Below are positions 8,515 through 17,048 of a stretch of 64,000 bases of DNA, one piece after another. The position numbers and the translations under genes were made by a program. Below the pieces are notes generated by a model, which saw only the letters and a program-made list of their open reading frames with translations, had not been told where the DNA came from and made no database searches. The DNA lies in the NCBI GenBank assembly GCA_902563555.1, contig CACEXM010000001.1:62001-126000 (forward strand), given 5' to 3'. The DNA comes from an uncultured Pelagibacteraceae bacterium. Its GTDB lineage: Bacteria; Pseudomonadota; Alphaproteobacteria; Pelagibacterales; Pelagibacteraceae. The stretch's first letter is position 1; each line of letters begins with the position of its first letter.

Positions 8515-10196
8515 AATAAACCCTCAATTTGCCCTTTTTGATTTAATTTAATAGTATCAGCGGCTGGCTTTCTTGGTAATCCTGGCATCGTCATTATTGA
8601 CCCACAAATGACTACCACAAATTCTGCTCCTGAAGATAATCTTACTTCTCTTATTGGTATTTCATGATTTGAGGGGGCTCCTTTGAGTTTGGGGTCAGTT
8701 GAAAAACTAAATTGAGTTTTTGCAATACAAACCGGTAAATTTCCATGACCATTATCCTCAAAAACTTTTAATTGTTCTTTAACTTTGTCGTCAGCTGTTA
8801 TTTTATTAGCTTTATAGATTTGTTTAGCAATTAACTCTATCTTATCCCAGAGTTTAAGATTGTTATTATATAAAAAATTAAATTTATTTTTGTTATTTTT
8901 GCAGACTTTAACAACTTTTTTGGCAAGATCTTTGGTCCCATTTCCACCCTTAGCCCAATGCTTACATTCACTGACTTCAACTTTTCTTTTTTTACAAAAA
9001 TTTATAACAGTTTTAACTTCTTTTTTTGTATCTAGCGCAAAATGATTTATTGCTATTATCGGTTCTAAACCAAATTTTTTTATATTTGTAATATGTCTTT
9101 CCAAGTTAACCAATCCTCTTTCTAAAGCCGATATATCCTCTTTTTTTAAGTCCTCTTTTTCAACTCCTCCATGCATTTTTAATGCTCTTATTGTTGCAAC
9201 AATTACTACACAGTTTGGGGTTAATCCTGCTTTCCTGCATTTAATATTTAAAAACTTTTCTGCACCAAGATCTGCACCAAATCCTGCTTCAGTAACCACA
9301 TAATCGGATAATTTTAAAGCAGTTTTTGTTGCAATCACTGAATTACATCCGTGAGCAATGTTTGCAAAAGGACCACCATGAATGATTGCTGGATTATTTT
9401 CTAAAGTTTGAGTTACATTAGGTCTAATTGCTTCCTTAAGTAAAACAGTCATGGGTCGATGAGCATTTATATCTCTAGCATAAAGTGGCTTTCCATTTTT
9501 GTTATATGCAAAAGTAATATTACCAATTCTTTTCTCTAAATCTTTTAAATCATTAGAAAGACAAAAAATAGCCATCACTTCTGATGCAACTGTTATGTCG
9601 AAACCATCAACTCTTTTGAAATCTTTAGCAACCCCACTCGTATTGATATCAATAAATCTAAGAGCGCGATCATTCATATCCATTACACGCTTCCAAACTA
9701 TTTTTTTTTCATCAATATTTAGTTTGTTCCCCCAATAAATATGATTATCTATCATTGCTGAAAGTAAATTATGCGCTGAAGTAATGGCATGGAAATCACC
9801 TGTAAAATGTAAATTTATTTGTTCCATAGGAACAACTTGGGCATAACCACCCCCTGCAGCACCACCCTTCATTCCAAAAGATGGACCTAAACTAGGTTCT
9901 CTCAAACAGACAATAGATTTTTTACCAATTTTATTTAAACCATCACTTAGACCAACTGAAGTTGTTGTTTTTCCCTCACCTGCTGGTGTTGGCGTTATTG
10001 CAGTAACTAAAATTAATTTACCATCCTTTTTTTTCTTCAGTTTATCTAAAAATTCAAAATTAATTTTTGCGATATGTCTACCCATTGGACTGAAAGCACT
10101 GCTCTTATCTGGAACTTTAATTTTTGCTAAAATTTTACCTATCGGTTTCATTTTAGCTTTTCTTGCTATTTCTATATCTGATTTTACTTTAGCCAT
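8511..10196 (-). CDS. fhs: Formate-tetrahydrofolate ligase
   Basis: 561 aa, close to the usual 555-560. It joins formate to tetrahydrofolate with ATP, giving 10-formyl-THF, and in one-carbon-oxidising bacteria can run in reverse to make ATP. Seen: P-loop [17 protein letters not shown] at about residues 67-83, [18 protein letters not shown] at 108-125, [10 protein letters not shown], the [19 protein letters not shown] block, and near the C-terminus [17 protein letters not shown], all signatures of the family. It fits the tetrahydrofolate-linked demethylases elsewhere in the window, supplying the formate end of the C1 pathway. It appears monocistronic. Confidence 0.95.
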   Translation of the reverse strand: MAKVKSDIEIARKAKMKPIGKILAKIKVPDKSSAFSPMGRHIAKINFEFLDKLKKKKDGKLILVTAITPTPAGEGKTTTSVGLSDGLNKIGKKSIVCLREPSLGPSFGMKGGAAGGGYAQVVPMEQINLHFTGDFHAITSAHNLLSAMIDNHIYWGNKLNIDEKKIVWKRVMDMNDRALRFIDINTSGVAKDFKRVDGFDITVASEVMAIFCLSNDLKDLEKRIGNITFAYNKNGKPLYARDINAHRPMTVLLKEAIRPNVTQTLENNPAIIHGGPFANIAHGCNSVIATKTALKLSDYVVTEAGFGADLGAEKFLNIKCRKAGLTPNCVVIVATIRALKMHGGVEKEDLKKEDISALERGLVNLERHITNIKKFGLEPIIAINHFALDTKKEVKTVINFCKKRKVEVSECKHWAKGGNGTKDLAKKVVKVCKNNKNKFNFLYNNNLKLWDKIELIAKQIYKANKITADDKVKEQLKVFEDNGHGNLPVCIAKTQFSFSTDPKLKGAPSNHEIPIREVRLSSGAEFVVVICGSIMTMPGLPRKPAADTIKLNQKGQIEGLF

Positions 10197-10255
10197 TTAT
10201 TCAAATAAAATATTTGTTTAATACATGTTTTAATTTCATATAAAATATAGTAGTT

Positions 10256-11104
10256 TCAGTCTCTTGTAGCAATATAAACTCCAACAGATGTTACAATAAA
10301 GCCGACAATATCCAAATTAGTTAATTTTTCATTTAAAAAAAACCAGGCCATTAAAGCTGAAGTTGATGGAATTAAAAAAAATATCGAGACAGTTTTGCTT
10401 GCTGAATTTTTTTTAATTAAAAGCATTAAGATTGTAAAAGCACCAAAAGAGACAAGCAGTACTTGATGGCTCATTGCAATGATAAAAACCTTGTTAAAAT
10501 TTATATATGGTTCAGCAAAGAAAATTACTATTAGAACATGAAACAAACATCCCCCAAATGCTTGGTAAAAATTACTTACTGATAAAGGTAAGTTTTTACT
10601 TATCTTTTTCTGCCAAATTGTAGATATTGTAATTGATAATAAAGCTATGATTGTTGCGATAAGTCCAAATAAAGGAATATCAGAACCTATATCTAAACCC
10701 AAAACTAAAGAGGCACCTGTGAAACCAAGTAAAACCCCAATCCATTGTTGGTTAGTTATTTTCTCATCAAGGATGGGCCCACTTAAGATGTTTGTTAAAA
10801 TCGGTTGAAGAGTGACTATTAAAGCTGCTATTCCTACTGGCATCCCAATTGAGATTGAATAAAAAACTCCACCTAAATAAAATCCATGAAAAAGCACACC
10901 ACTTAAAACAGCCTCGGCTATTTTTATCTTATTTGTAATTAATGATTGATTTAAATAAAAAGAGAAAAAATAGAAACCAAGAGCTACAAAAAAAAACCTA
11001 AAAGCCAATGCTGCAAAAGGGTCGCTATTATCTACAATTGGCTTAGTGGTTATAAATGCTGAAGACCATAGCAGAATAAAAATAAGAGGATATATTCTAA
11101 TCAC
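10256..11104 (-). CDS. EamA/DMT-family membrane transporter
   Basis: 282 aa with about ten hydrophobic segments in two repeats. Seen: the N-terminal PLIFILLWSSAFITTKPIVD typical of the RhaT/EamA group, the mid-protein GVLLGFTGASLVLG ending repeat one, and the C-terminal IPSTSALMAWFFLNEKLTNLDIVGFIVTSVGVYIA ending repeat two. Known family: exporters or exchangers of metabolites and amino acids in the inner membrane; specificity cannot be read from sequence. Flanked by fhs and a hypothetical gene on the same strand, with no close translational coupling. Confidence 0.85.
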   Translation of the reverse strand: MIRIYPLIFILLWSSAFITTKPIVDNSDPFAALAFRFFFVALGFYFFSFYLNQSLITNKIKIAEAVLSGVLFHGFYLGGVFYSISIGMPVGIAALIVTLQPILTNILSGPILDEKITNQQWIGVLLGFTGASLVLGLDIGSDIPLFGLIATIIALLSITISTIWQKKISKNLPLSVSNFYQAFGGCLFHVLIVIFFAEPYINFNKVFIIAMSHQVLLVSFGAFTILMLLIKKNSASKTVSIFFLIPSTSALMAWFFLNEKLTNLDIVGFIVTSVGVYIATRD

Positions 11105-11142
11105 TTTTAGCTTGATAGGTTAATTATCATTTATACAGTTTA

Positions 11143-11580
11143 CTAATCAATAATATTTAATTGAATAAATTCATTTTGTTTAGTCTCTTTGCACCATAAC
11201 TCATAACTTTCACACATTCTCCAAATATGATCATATGCTCTTTGGGATATCTCAAGTGGTAAATTATTTTTAGTATCATAAAGATCTGGAAACTGGATAA
11301 GTTGTTTTACCATCACGTCTTTTTGAATTTTTAATAGTCTTATTGTTTCTTCTGGAATTTTTTTATTTGTTTTTAAATCGATAAAATTATTTTTTTTTAA
11401 TTCTTTTAGCCAATCATCATGAAATTTTCCGGTACTAATATTTTTATAAGTCCCGTTACCAATAAAAGCATCAATAGCCTCTTTATTTGAGAAATTTGAG
11501 TTCTTTTTTTTAATTTCTGAAATTTCTAAATAGATTACCTCTGCAACATACAAAACATACGGCTTGTCTTTAGATTGCAT
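11143..11580 (-). CDS. Conserved-looking hypothetical protein, soluble, 145 aa
   Basis: I do not recognise the family. Seen: no signal peptide or membrane segment. There is a helical N-terminus, an NFSNKEAIDAFIGNGTYKNISTGKFHDDW segment, and a C-terminal part with aromatic and acidic residues (YDHIWRMCESYELWCKETKQ) carrying two Cys. It starts 3 bases after the racemase stop on the same strand, so the two are very likely translated together; a role linked to amino-acid racemase activity is only an inference from position. Confidence 0.6.
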   Translation of the reverse strand: MQSKDKPYVLYVAEVIYLEISEIKKKNSNFSNKEAIDAFIGNGTYKNISTGKFHDDWLKELKKNNFIDLKTNKKIPEETIRLLKIQKDVMVKQLIQFPDLYDTKNNLPLEISQRAYDHIWRMCESYELWCKETKQNEFIQLNIID

Positions 11581-11583
11581 TGA

Positions 11584-12330
11584 TTATTTTCGATATTTTT
11601 TCATTGCAGCATTTGCTAAAATTAAATTTGGATCTAAAAAAATTTTTGATTTTTTGATTTTATCAAATGATTTAAAGGCAAATATTGCTATGGGTAATTC
11701 TGTACAACCAAGAATAATTTTTTTACACTTCTTTTTAATCAAGAAGTTTATAGCCGGTTTAATTCTTCTAGCTGCTGCCTTTACGTTTCCCATTTTAACA
11801 AGTTTAATTGCATGGTTCACAGAGTTTTTTTGAATTAATTTATTTGGGTGTATCAATTTATAATCAGTATCGAAAAATTTATTGTATACACCTGTCATTA
11901 TAGTTCCTTCTGTAGCTAGTAAGCCTATAGGTGAGCTCTTTCTACACGTCTTTCTTGTATGAATATAAACTTCTTTTGGCATGTTTATTATTGGTAATTT
12001 TATTTTTTTTTTTAAATCATCATACCAATAATGTGCTGTATTACATGGAATAACAATAAACTTACATTTATCTTTTTTAAGTAATCTGCATCCTTTGAGC
12101 AAACTGTCTAAGACTAATCTATATTTTTTTTTATTTTTTGAATTTGAAAATCTATTTGTTAATCTACTCGTCTGAATTCCAATCGACTCAGGTCGACCAG
12201 GTATGTTAGATTTATTATAAAGTAAAAATAGAGGATAATCTTGATCAATTTTTCCTCTATTTAACACTGCAAGTTTATTACAGAAATCAAGACCTGCCTG
12301 TGTTCCCATTCCACCAAGAATACCAATCAT
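11584..12330 (-). CDS. Aspartate/glutamate racemase-family protein
   Basis: 248 aa. Seen: the N-terminal GILGGMGTQAG loop at residues 3-13 and both catalytic cysteines in context, Cys96 in VIPCNTAHYWY and Cys209 in IILGCTELPIAI. Known: cofactor-independent PLP-free racemases use this Cys pair as two acid/base groups to invert aspartate or glutamate; some family members are hydantoin racemases or decarboxylases. The MGT-ag start with CNTAH and GCTEL favours the aspartate racemase branch (YgeA-like). Together with the DpaL-like gene it suggests use of uncommon amino acids. Confident of family, not of substrate. Confidence 0.85.
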   Translation of the reverse strand: MIGILGGMGTQAGLDFCNKLAVLNRGKIDQDYPLFLLYNKSNIPGRPESIGIQTSRLTNRFSNSKNKKKYRLVLDSLLKGCRLLKKDKCKFIVIPCNTAHYWYDDLKKKIKLPIINMPKEVYIHTRKTCRKSSPIGLLATEGTIMTGVYNKFFDTDYKLIHPNKLIQKNSVNHAIKLVKMGNVKAAARRIKPAINFLIKKKCKKIILGCTELPIAIFAFKSFDKIKKSKIFLDPNLILANAAMKKYRK

Positions 12331-12358
12331 AACTTATAGCTTCTATTTGATAATAGTT

Positions 12359-12409
12359 TATTGGCTATAAAAATGAAATGCTTAGGTTATTTGATTAATA
12401 CAGCCAATA
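12359..12409 (-). terminator. Inverted repeat after the cold shock gene
   Basis: Seen: TATTGGCT at 12359-12366 and its exact complement at 12402-12409, separated by 35 AT-rich bases, just downstream of the csp stop on the minus strand and before the racemase start. No clean U-run follows. It may end or stabilise the short csp transcript. The long loop makes a strong intrinsic terminator doubtful. Confidence 0.4.
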
Positions 12410-12422
12410 AAATTTTTGAAAA

Positions 12423-12629
12423 TTATGCAGTTTTTAAGTTAACTGCTGAAGGACCTTTAGGACCATCTTCAACATCGAAAGTCAAAGCTTGACCCTCATC
12501 TAAACCGTTCATGCCAGCATCTCTCACTGCTGAAACGTGAACAAATACATCTTTTTCCTTGTCTTCTCGTTCAATAAAACCATAACCTTTGGTTGGATTG
12601 AACCATTTTACTTTACCTTGTAGACTCAT
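12423..12629 (-). CDS. cspA: Cold shock domain protein
   Basis: 68 aa, a single cold shock OB-fold domain. It binds single-stranded RNA and DNA and acts as an RNA chaperone. Seen: [16 protein letters not shown] with RNP1 KGYGFIE at residues 14-20, RNP2 VFVHVSA at about 28-34, and the closing GP-A-NL strand ([10 protein letters not shown]). Length is standard. The leader between 12630 and about 12740 is long for this genome. It holds a consensus -35 hexamer TTGACA on the minus strand (12710 down to 12705) without a good -10 at normal spacing, so the promoter is not settled. Csp genes commonly use long leaders for thermoregulation. Confidence 0.93.
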   Translation of the reverse strand: MSLQGKVKWFNPTKGYGFIEREDKEKDVFVHVSAVRDAGMNGLDEGQALTFDVEDGPKGPSAVNLKTA

Positions 12630-12740
12630 ATTTTTACTTATCGTTATGTTAATTTATTACTTATAATTAAGCAATTGTGCCTTTCTTTAGAATTTTAGGT
12701 CTTTTGTCAACTAAATTGATCTACTTGCTAGTTTTAAATA

Positions 12741-13208
12741 TTAGTCGTTGCTAATTAGTTTTGTAAAATAAAGAGAATTTACGTCCTCTTTATAATGCGC
12801 AAAAGGCGCACAAGGCTGAAAGTTACAACTTTTGAATAACTTTCTTGCAGGCTCAAAAAATTCTCCAGAACCTGTTTCAATACTAATTCTAAGAATATTT
12901 AGATTTTTTGCTTCATTGATTAAATGTTTTATTATCTTAATTCCGTTTCCTTTATTTCTAAAGTTATCATGAACTCTTATTGATTTAAATTCACCATGGT
13001 CTTTACTTAAAAATTTAAGCGCACCACATCCCATTAAGTTATTATTTTCCCATAGACTCCAAAATTTTATTGACGAAACCTTTAAACCAGGTATATCCAG
13101 AACATGGGCACTTCCCTCTGGAGACGCAGCCCTAAGTTCTCTAAAATGTTTTGTAAGAAGATCATTTACTTCTGGATGATCAAAATTTCCTTCTATTGAC
13201 TCTATCAT
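12741..13208 (-). CDS. GNAT-family N-acetyltransferase
   Basis: 155 aa. Seen: GNAT core with strand LMGCGALKFL (about 77-86), the acetyl-CoA loop region HDNFRNKGNGIKIIKHLINEA (about 100-120) standing for the R/Q-x-x-G-x-G/A motif, and the closing strand ILRISIETG then FFEPARKLFKSCNFQPC. The N-terminal LTKHFRELRAASPEGSAHVLD resembles putative acetyltransferases of the YjhQ/PA4866 type. It overlaps purK by 4 bases and is probably co-transcribed with purEK. Substrate unknown. Confidence 0.8.
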   Translation of the reverse strand: MIESIEGNFDHPEVNDLLTKHFRELRAASPEGSAHVLDIPGLKVSSIKFWSLWENNNLMGCGALKFLSKDHGEFKSIRVHDNFRNKGNGIKIIKHLINEAKNLNILRISIETGSGEFFEPARKLFKSCNFQPCAPFAHYKEDVNSLYFTKLISND

Positions 13209-14254
13209 TTTATCAAAGTAGTGATGTGTCCCATCTTCCTTTTAGCTTTAATTTCTTTTTTTAAATAATCAAAAAAAAATTCGTTTTCACTAAAAGTTTT
13301 GCTATTTCTATATTGTTCAATTTGACTTCCTATAAGATTAACCATCTTTGCATTATATAGTTTTTCTAATGAGACTTTTTTTAGAGAACAAACTGCTCTT
13401 ACATGATTTTCAAATTGGCTAACATTGTAAGCGTTGATAGTGAGATGCCCAGAATTATGTACTCTAGGAGCAATTTCGTTAACAAATAAATTTTCATTTC
13501 TATCTATAAAAAATTCTACACAAAGAGTTCCTATAAACTTTAACTCTTCAGCAATATCCATAGCCCAATTTTTTGATTGTTTAAAAATATTTTCACTTAT
13601 ATCAGCGGGTATACTGGAGTATTTAAGTATTTGATCTTCATGAGTATTTTCTATTGGTTCATAAATTTCATAATCGTTAATTCCAAATCTTGTAATAATC
13701 ACTGAAATTTCTTTTTTAAGTTTTACTAATTTTTCTAGAATGTAGCCTTTGGAAAAATCAATATTTAACGCATCTACTTCTTTAATTTCTTTAATGGGGT
13801 ATTGGCCTTTACCATCGTAACCCATAGTTGTTGTTTTTAAAATACCTGGAAGCAAATCTTTTAAAGAATCTAAGTCAGACTTTTTATCAACAGACGCATA
13901 TTGTGTGGTTCTAATATTAAGTTTATTTACAAAATCTTTCTCAGCTAATCTGTGTTGTATCAGTCTATTTATAGAGGGTTTTGGTAATACAGGCTTTGTT
14001 TTATTGATTTCATTGAGAGTTTCAAATGGAATATTTTCAAATTCATATGTAGCAACGTCTACCTTTTCAATAAATTCATTAATTTTTTCTTTTTCATCGT
14101 ATTTACCACAAATAAACTCATCACAAAAATTTTTTGCCGGTGCATCTAAATCATCACAATAGATTACTGTTTTTACATTCAACTTTTGTGCAGCATTTGA
14201 AAGCATACTTCCAAGTTGACCACCACCGATAATACCTAACTTTATTTCTGACAT
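13205..14254 (-). CDS. purK: N5-carboxyaminoimidazole ribonucleotide synthase
   Basis: 349 aa ATP-grasp enzyme. It carboxylates aminoimidazole ribonucleotide (AIR) using ATP and bicarbonate in purine synthesis. Seen: N-terminal LGIIGGGQLGSMLSNAAQ at about residues 6-23, the ATP-grasp segment KTTTMGYDGKGQYPIK, EKLVKLKKEISVII, the metal-binding EFFIDRNENLFVNEIAPRVHNSGH block, and the GSQIEQYRN C-domain. Length is typical. It begins 6 bases after the purE stop; with PurE it forms the standard two-step module. Confidence 0.95.
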   Translation of the reverse strand: MSEIKLGIIGGGQLGSMLSNAAQKLNVKTVIYCDDLDAPAKNFCDEFICGKYDEKEKINEFIEKVDVATYEFENIPFETLNEINKTKPVLPKPSINRLIQHRLAEKDFVNKLNIRTTQYASVDKKSDLDSLKDLLPGILKTTTMGYDGKGQYPIKEIKEVDALNIDFSKGYILEKLVKLKKEISVIITRFGINDYEIYEPIENTHEDQILKYSSIPADISENIFKQSKNWAMDIAEELKFIGTLCVEFFIDRNENLFVNEIAPRVHNSGHLTINAYNVSQFENHVRAVCSLKKVSLEKLYNAKMVNLIGSQIEQYRNSKTFSENEFFFDYLKKEIKAKRKMGHITTLIK

Positions 14255-14259
14255 TAATC

Positions 14260-14751
14260 TTACTTAGGTCTTTTTTTTACAGATCTTGTTTGTGATGCAC
14301 GCCATTTTTCTAATCTCCTACTTACAGTAGAATTATTATTCGCAATTATTGATGCAGCAAGTAATGCTGCATTTATAGCTCCATCATTTCCTATAGCTAA
14401 TGTTCCTACTGGGATACCCTTAGGCATTTGAGCAATTGACAAAAGACTATCTAAGCCTTTAAGCTTTTTACTTTCAATTGGAACACCTAAAACAGGAATT
14501 GAAGTTAAAGCTGCAATCATTCCAGGTAAATGCGCAGATCCTCCGGCACCGGCTATTATAACACTAATATTATTTTTTTTTGCTTTACTTGAAAATTCAT
14601 ACATTCTTTTGGGTGTTCTATGAGCTGAAATTATTTTAGTTTCAAATTTAATACCGAGAATTGTAAGTACTTTTGCAGCTAATTTCATTGTTTTATAGTC
14701 TGATTGACTACCCATCACCAATGCAACTTTTTGATTTTTATTTTTTTTCAT
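14260..14751 (-). CDS. purE: N5-carboxyaminoimidazole ribonucleotide mutase
   Basis: 163 aa from ATG at 14751; a longer in-frame start at 14799 would add 16 residues unlike the family (RLYSNFS) and is rejected. Seen: [15 protein letters not shown] near the N-terminus, the [10 protein letters not shown] block, [27 protein letters not shown], and the [19 protein letters not shown] loop, all class I PurE signatures. It converts N5-CAIR to CAIR. First gene of purE-purK-GNAT on the minus strand. It diverges from the small zinc-ribbon gene across about 100 bases. Confidence 0.95.
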   Translation of the reverse strand: MKKNKNQKVALVMGSQSDYKTMKLAAKVLTILGIKFETKIISAHRTPKRMYEFSSKAKKNNISVIIAGAGGSAHLPGMIAALTSIPVLGVPIESKKLKGLDSLLSIAQMPKGIPVGTLAIGNDGAINAALLAASIIANNNSTVSRRLEKWRASQTRSVKKRPK

Positions 14752-14854
14752 CGAAAAATTTGAATATAATCTTATTTCAAAATTAAATAAAAATTTCAAT
14801 AAAATAAATAAAACTAAAAAAAAGTGTTAATATCATTAATAATGTTTTCATAAA

Positions 14855-15010
14855 ATGAGCAATGATAAAGATTTTGATAATTCAAAAGAGTTAGACGATA
14901 TTTGTGATGAGTGTAAAAAAGAAGACGAGAGTGTTACTCAAAATTTAATTTTAACAGGATTTAAAATTTGCAAATCGTGCAGAGTTTCAAAAACAATTTT
15001 TCCGATTTAA
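14855..15010 (+). CDS. 51-residue zinc-ribbon-like small protein
   Basis: Seen: ATG at 14855 to TAA at 15010. It is Asp/Glu/Lys-rich with two CxxC knuckles: Cys17/Cys20 (DICDECKKED) and Cys39/Cys42 (FKICKSCRVSKTIFPI), 18 residues apart. That is the spacing of a treble-clef or zinc-ribbon metal site. It overlaps the Yip1-like gene convergently by 4 bases. No signal peptide. It is too short to place in a family, but the paired knuckles and the well-formed ends argue it is real. Possible roles, by analogy only, are an RNA-polymerase or ribosome-associated zinc protein or a metal carrier. Confidence 0.65.
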   Translation: MSNDKDFDNSKELDDICDECKKEDESVTQNLILTGFKICKSCRVSKTIFPI

Positions 15011-15549
15011 ATACTGTTTACTGGTAAAGCATTCATTCTACTCATTACAAAAGAAATAGATAAGAAGACAATAATTAGAAAAGATAAGAACACAATTCCA
15101 AAAGATTTTAAATTTGATTTAAAATTTAAAATTTGTCTTGTTGAGATAATTAGCGCAGCAAAAATCCAAAATTGAGTAATAAAAATTATTGGTATCATTA
15201 ATTCAGGAGTAACAGCAAAGAATCTCAGTAGACCAGGAGCGTGAGCAAATCCAACAAAAGTTAACACTTTTTTAAAAGAGACTTTTGTTTGTTTATCAGG
15301 AAATATCTTCACTCCTAAAACATAAATTAAAATTGCCCAAATAAACCAAGTCAAAATTGCTGTTAGTCCTGACATCCCAATAGCTGTTTTGATAACTGTA
15401 TTTGCAGCTACAGCACCAGCTACTCCATCTAAGATCATAATTAATCCAGCAAAATAAATTGAGGCTTCACCAAAATTTCTGCTATCTGTATAAAGAGACT
15501 TGTCTAGTTTAATAGACTTAAAGATAATATTTAAAAACTCTCCAAACAT
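15007..15549 (-). CDS. Yip1-family-like integral membrane protein
   Basis: 180 aa with about five hydrophobic segments. Seen: an N-terminal amphipathic stretch (FLNIIFKSIKLDKSLY), GEASIYFAGLIMILDGVAGAVAANT, ILTWFIWAILIYVLGVKIF, then the conserved-type KVLTFVGFAHAPGLLRFFAV loop and two further segments ending near residue 175. The F-x-x-V-G-F-A-x-x-P signature is that of bacterial Yip1-domain proteins. Function unknown in bacteria. It starts immediately after the stop of a 34-residue membrane peptide encoded just upstream. Confidence 0.65.
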   Translation of the reverse strand: MFGEFLNIIFKSIKLDKSLYTDSRNFGEASIYFAGLIMILDGVAGAVAANTVIKTAIGMSGLTAILTWFIWAILIYVLGVKIFPDKQTKVSFKKVLTFVGFAHAPGLLRFFAVTPELMIPIIFITQFWIFAALIISTRQILNFKSNLKSFGIVFLSFLIIVFLSISFVMSRMNALPVNSI

Positions 15550-15654
15550 TTAATTTTTTTTATTTTTTTGCTCTTTGTATGAAACAATCAATGGAAAGAC
15601 TATTAAAGCAATAATTATGATAATGCAAATTCCAATTAAAAAACCTTTAGACAT
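15550..15654 (-). CDS. 34-residue single-pass membrane peptide upstream of the Yip1-like gene
   Basis: Seen: ATG at 15654, SKGFLIGICIIIIIALIVF then PLIVSYKEQKNKKN, TAA at 15550-15552, which directly abuts the ATG of the Yip1-like gene (15549). It has one 17-20 residue membrane helix with a Lys-rich cytoplasmic tail, which obeys the positive-inside rule. The direct stop-start junction suggests translational coupling. No family is recognised. Small peptides of this kind often associate with a larger membrane partner. Confidence 0.55.
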   Translation of the reverse strand: MSKGFLIGICIIIIIALIVFPLIVSYKEQKNKKN

Positions 15655-15689
15655 TTAGATTAAAAGTAATCTAGCTCTTTTAAAGACTA

Positions 15690-17048
15690 TTAACCTGAAA
15701 CTACCTCTCTTGTATTTGCATTAAAAGACTCTTTGAATGGTATATCAACAATAACTGCATCCACTGGCTGACCTGGACTATTTGAATATTTCTCTGGAAG
15801 ATGAACTTTAAATTTGGTTCCAACTTTTCCCTTCGGAAAACCATTAGCATTTAGAGTCCCGTCAAAAGGAACGTAGCCCATTGCAATATTAGTCTTCTTT
15901 TCAGGATGCCACCAAGGAGAGGTAATAAATCCAACAGGATCACCACCATTTGCATTTGAGATTAACCAAAAATCAGGTGCATAATCTTCTATTGGCTTTC
16001 CACCCAGTTCTAAACCAACTAATTGTAGTTTGTAAGGTTTCTTTCCTGCTTTTATTTCTGACCTCATTTTTTCTAAAACTTCTTTACCTACATAGTCAGA
16101 CTTTTTATTCCATTCTCCTTTACCAGATAAAGAAACTTGATAACCGAGATTACACTGAAAAGGATTATGTTGTTGATCCATATCTTGTCCCCAAGAAAGT
16201 ATACCTGCTTGGATTCTTCTGTGATGAGCTGGAGCAATTACCATCAAATTATGTTTTTCACCAGCTTTCAGAACAGCGTTCCACATATCATCCGCATATA
16301 GTGTTGCATTTCTTAAATAAATCTCATATCCAGCTTCTCCAGAGAAACCAGATTGTGAAATTACACAACTTCTTCCTCCTACTTTTGCTTCAGCTAATCC
16401 GTAAAAAGGCATATTATCCAAATCAAACTGATCACCACAAAGATCTTTCATTAAAGCTTTAGATTTAGGACCTTGTATTTGAACTGGGCAATGGTCAGTT
16501 TCTTCAATTTTACAATTAAATCTTCCATCAGCGTTTACACCCTGTAAATACATTCCAATATCTGAGTCAGATAGAGAAAACCAGAACTCATCGTCTGAAA
16601 TTCTCAAAAGAATCGGATCATTTAAAACTCCACCGTATGCATTACATAAAATCACATATCTTGCTCTCATTGGAGAAATTTTCGTTGCATCTCTGGTTAT
16701 TACATAGTCTACAAATTTTTCTGCATCTGGACCTTTCACCCTTATTTGTCTTTCGACAGCAACATTCCACATTGTTACATGGTTTACTATTGCATCATAT
16801 TCAACCATCGCTCCACCATCTTCAGGTTTTACATATCCTCTTGGATGATAAATTCGATTGTATACTGTTGCCCTCCAACATCCTGCTTGCATAGATAAAT
16901 GCCAATAAGGTGATTTTCTAACTCTTGTTGATATAAGCATTTCAACTTTGGTAGGTCCACTTTGTCTTAAGTTATAAGGTACTTCTCGATCAGATTGATC
17001 TACTGATGTTGGATGTTTTAATTTTGTATAATCAAATTCTTTAGACAT
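15690..17048 (-). CDS. GcvT-family tetrahydrofolate-dependent demethylase, DmdA-like paralogue
   Basis: 452 aa aminomethyltransferase-fold protein. Seen: the segment with IVNHVTMWNVAVERQIRVKGP at about residues 87-107, NDPILLRISDDEFWFSLSDSD in the middle, and QIQGPKSKALM followed by SGFSGEAGYEIYLRN. These blocks follow the order and wording I associate with the DMSP demethylase DmdA (W-D/N-V-S/A-V-E-R-Q, N-D-P, S-D-S-D) better than with classical GcvT. It is about 80 residues longer than SAR11 DmdA, so it is probably a related demethylase for another methylated substrate. Known chemistry: transfer of a methyl or methylene group to tetrahydrofolate in the cytoplasm. It overlaps the MetF-like gene by 8 bases, giving a demethylase plus C1-THF oxidation pair, like LigM/MetF in O-demethylation. 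Confidence 0.72.
   Translation of the reverse strand: MSKEFDYTKLKHPTSVDQSDREVPYNLRQSGPTKVEMLISTRVRKSPYWHLSMQAGCWRATVYNRIYHPRGYVKPEDGGAMVEYDAIVNHVTMWNVAVERQIRVKGPDAEKFVDYVITRDATKISPMRARYVILCNAYGGVLNDPILLRISDDEFWFSLSDSDIGMYLQGVNADGRFNCKIEETDHCPVQIQGPKSKALMKDLCGDQFDLDNMPFYGLAEAKVGGRSCVISQSGFSGEAGYEIYLRNATLYADDMWNAVLKAGEKHNLMVIAPAHHRRIQAGILSWGQDMDQQHNPFQCNLGYQVSLSGKGEWNKKSDYVGKEVLEKMRSEIKAGKKPYKLQLVGLELGGKPIEDYAPDFWLISNANGGDPVGFITSPWWHPEKKTNIAMGYVPFDGTLNANGFPKGKVGTKFKVHLPEKYSNSPGQPVDAVIVDIPFKESFNANTREVVSG

Noticed and set aside
14752-14799. Upstream start for purE
   Set aside because: The extra residues do not match the family; the internal ATG at 14751 gives the standard N-terminus.
15950-16462. 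A 170-residue open frame on the plus strand
   Set aside because: It is antisense to the conserved DmdA-like gene, has a low-complexity Leu/His/Phe-rich translation and no ribosome-binding site, so it is a shadow of a real gene.
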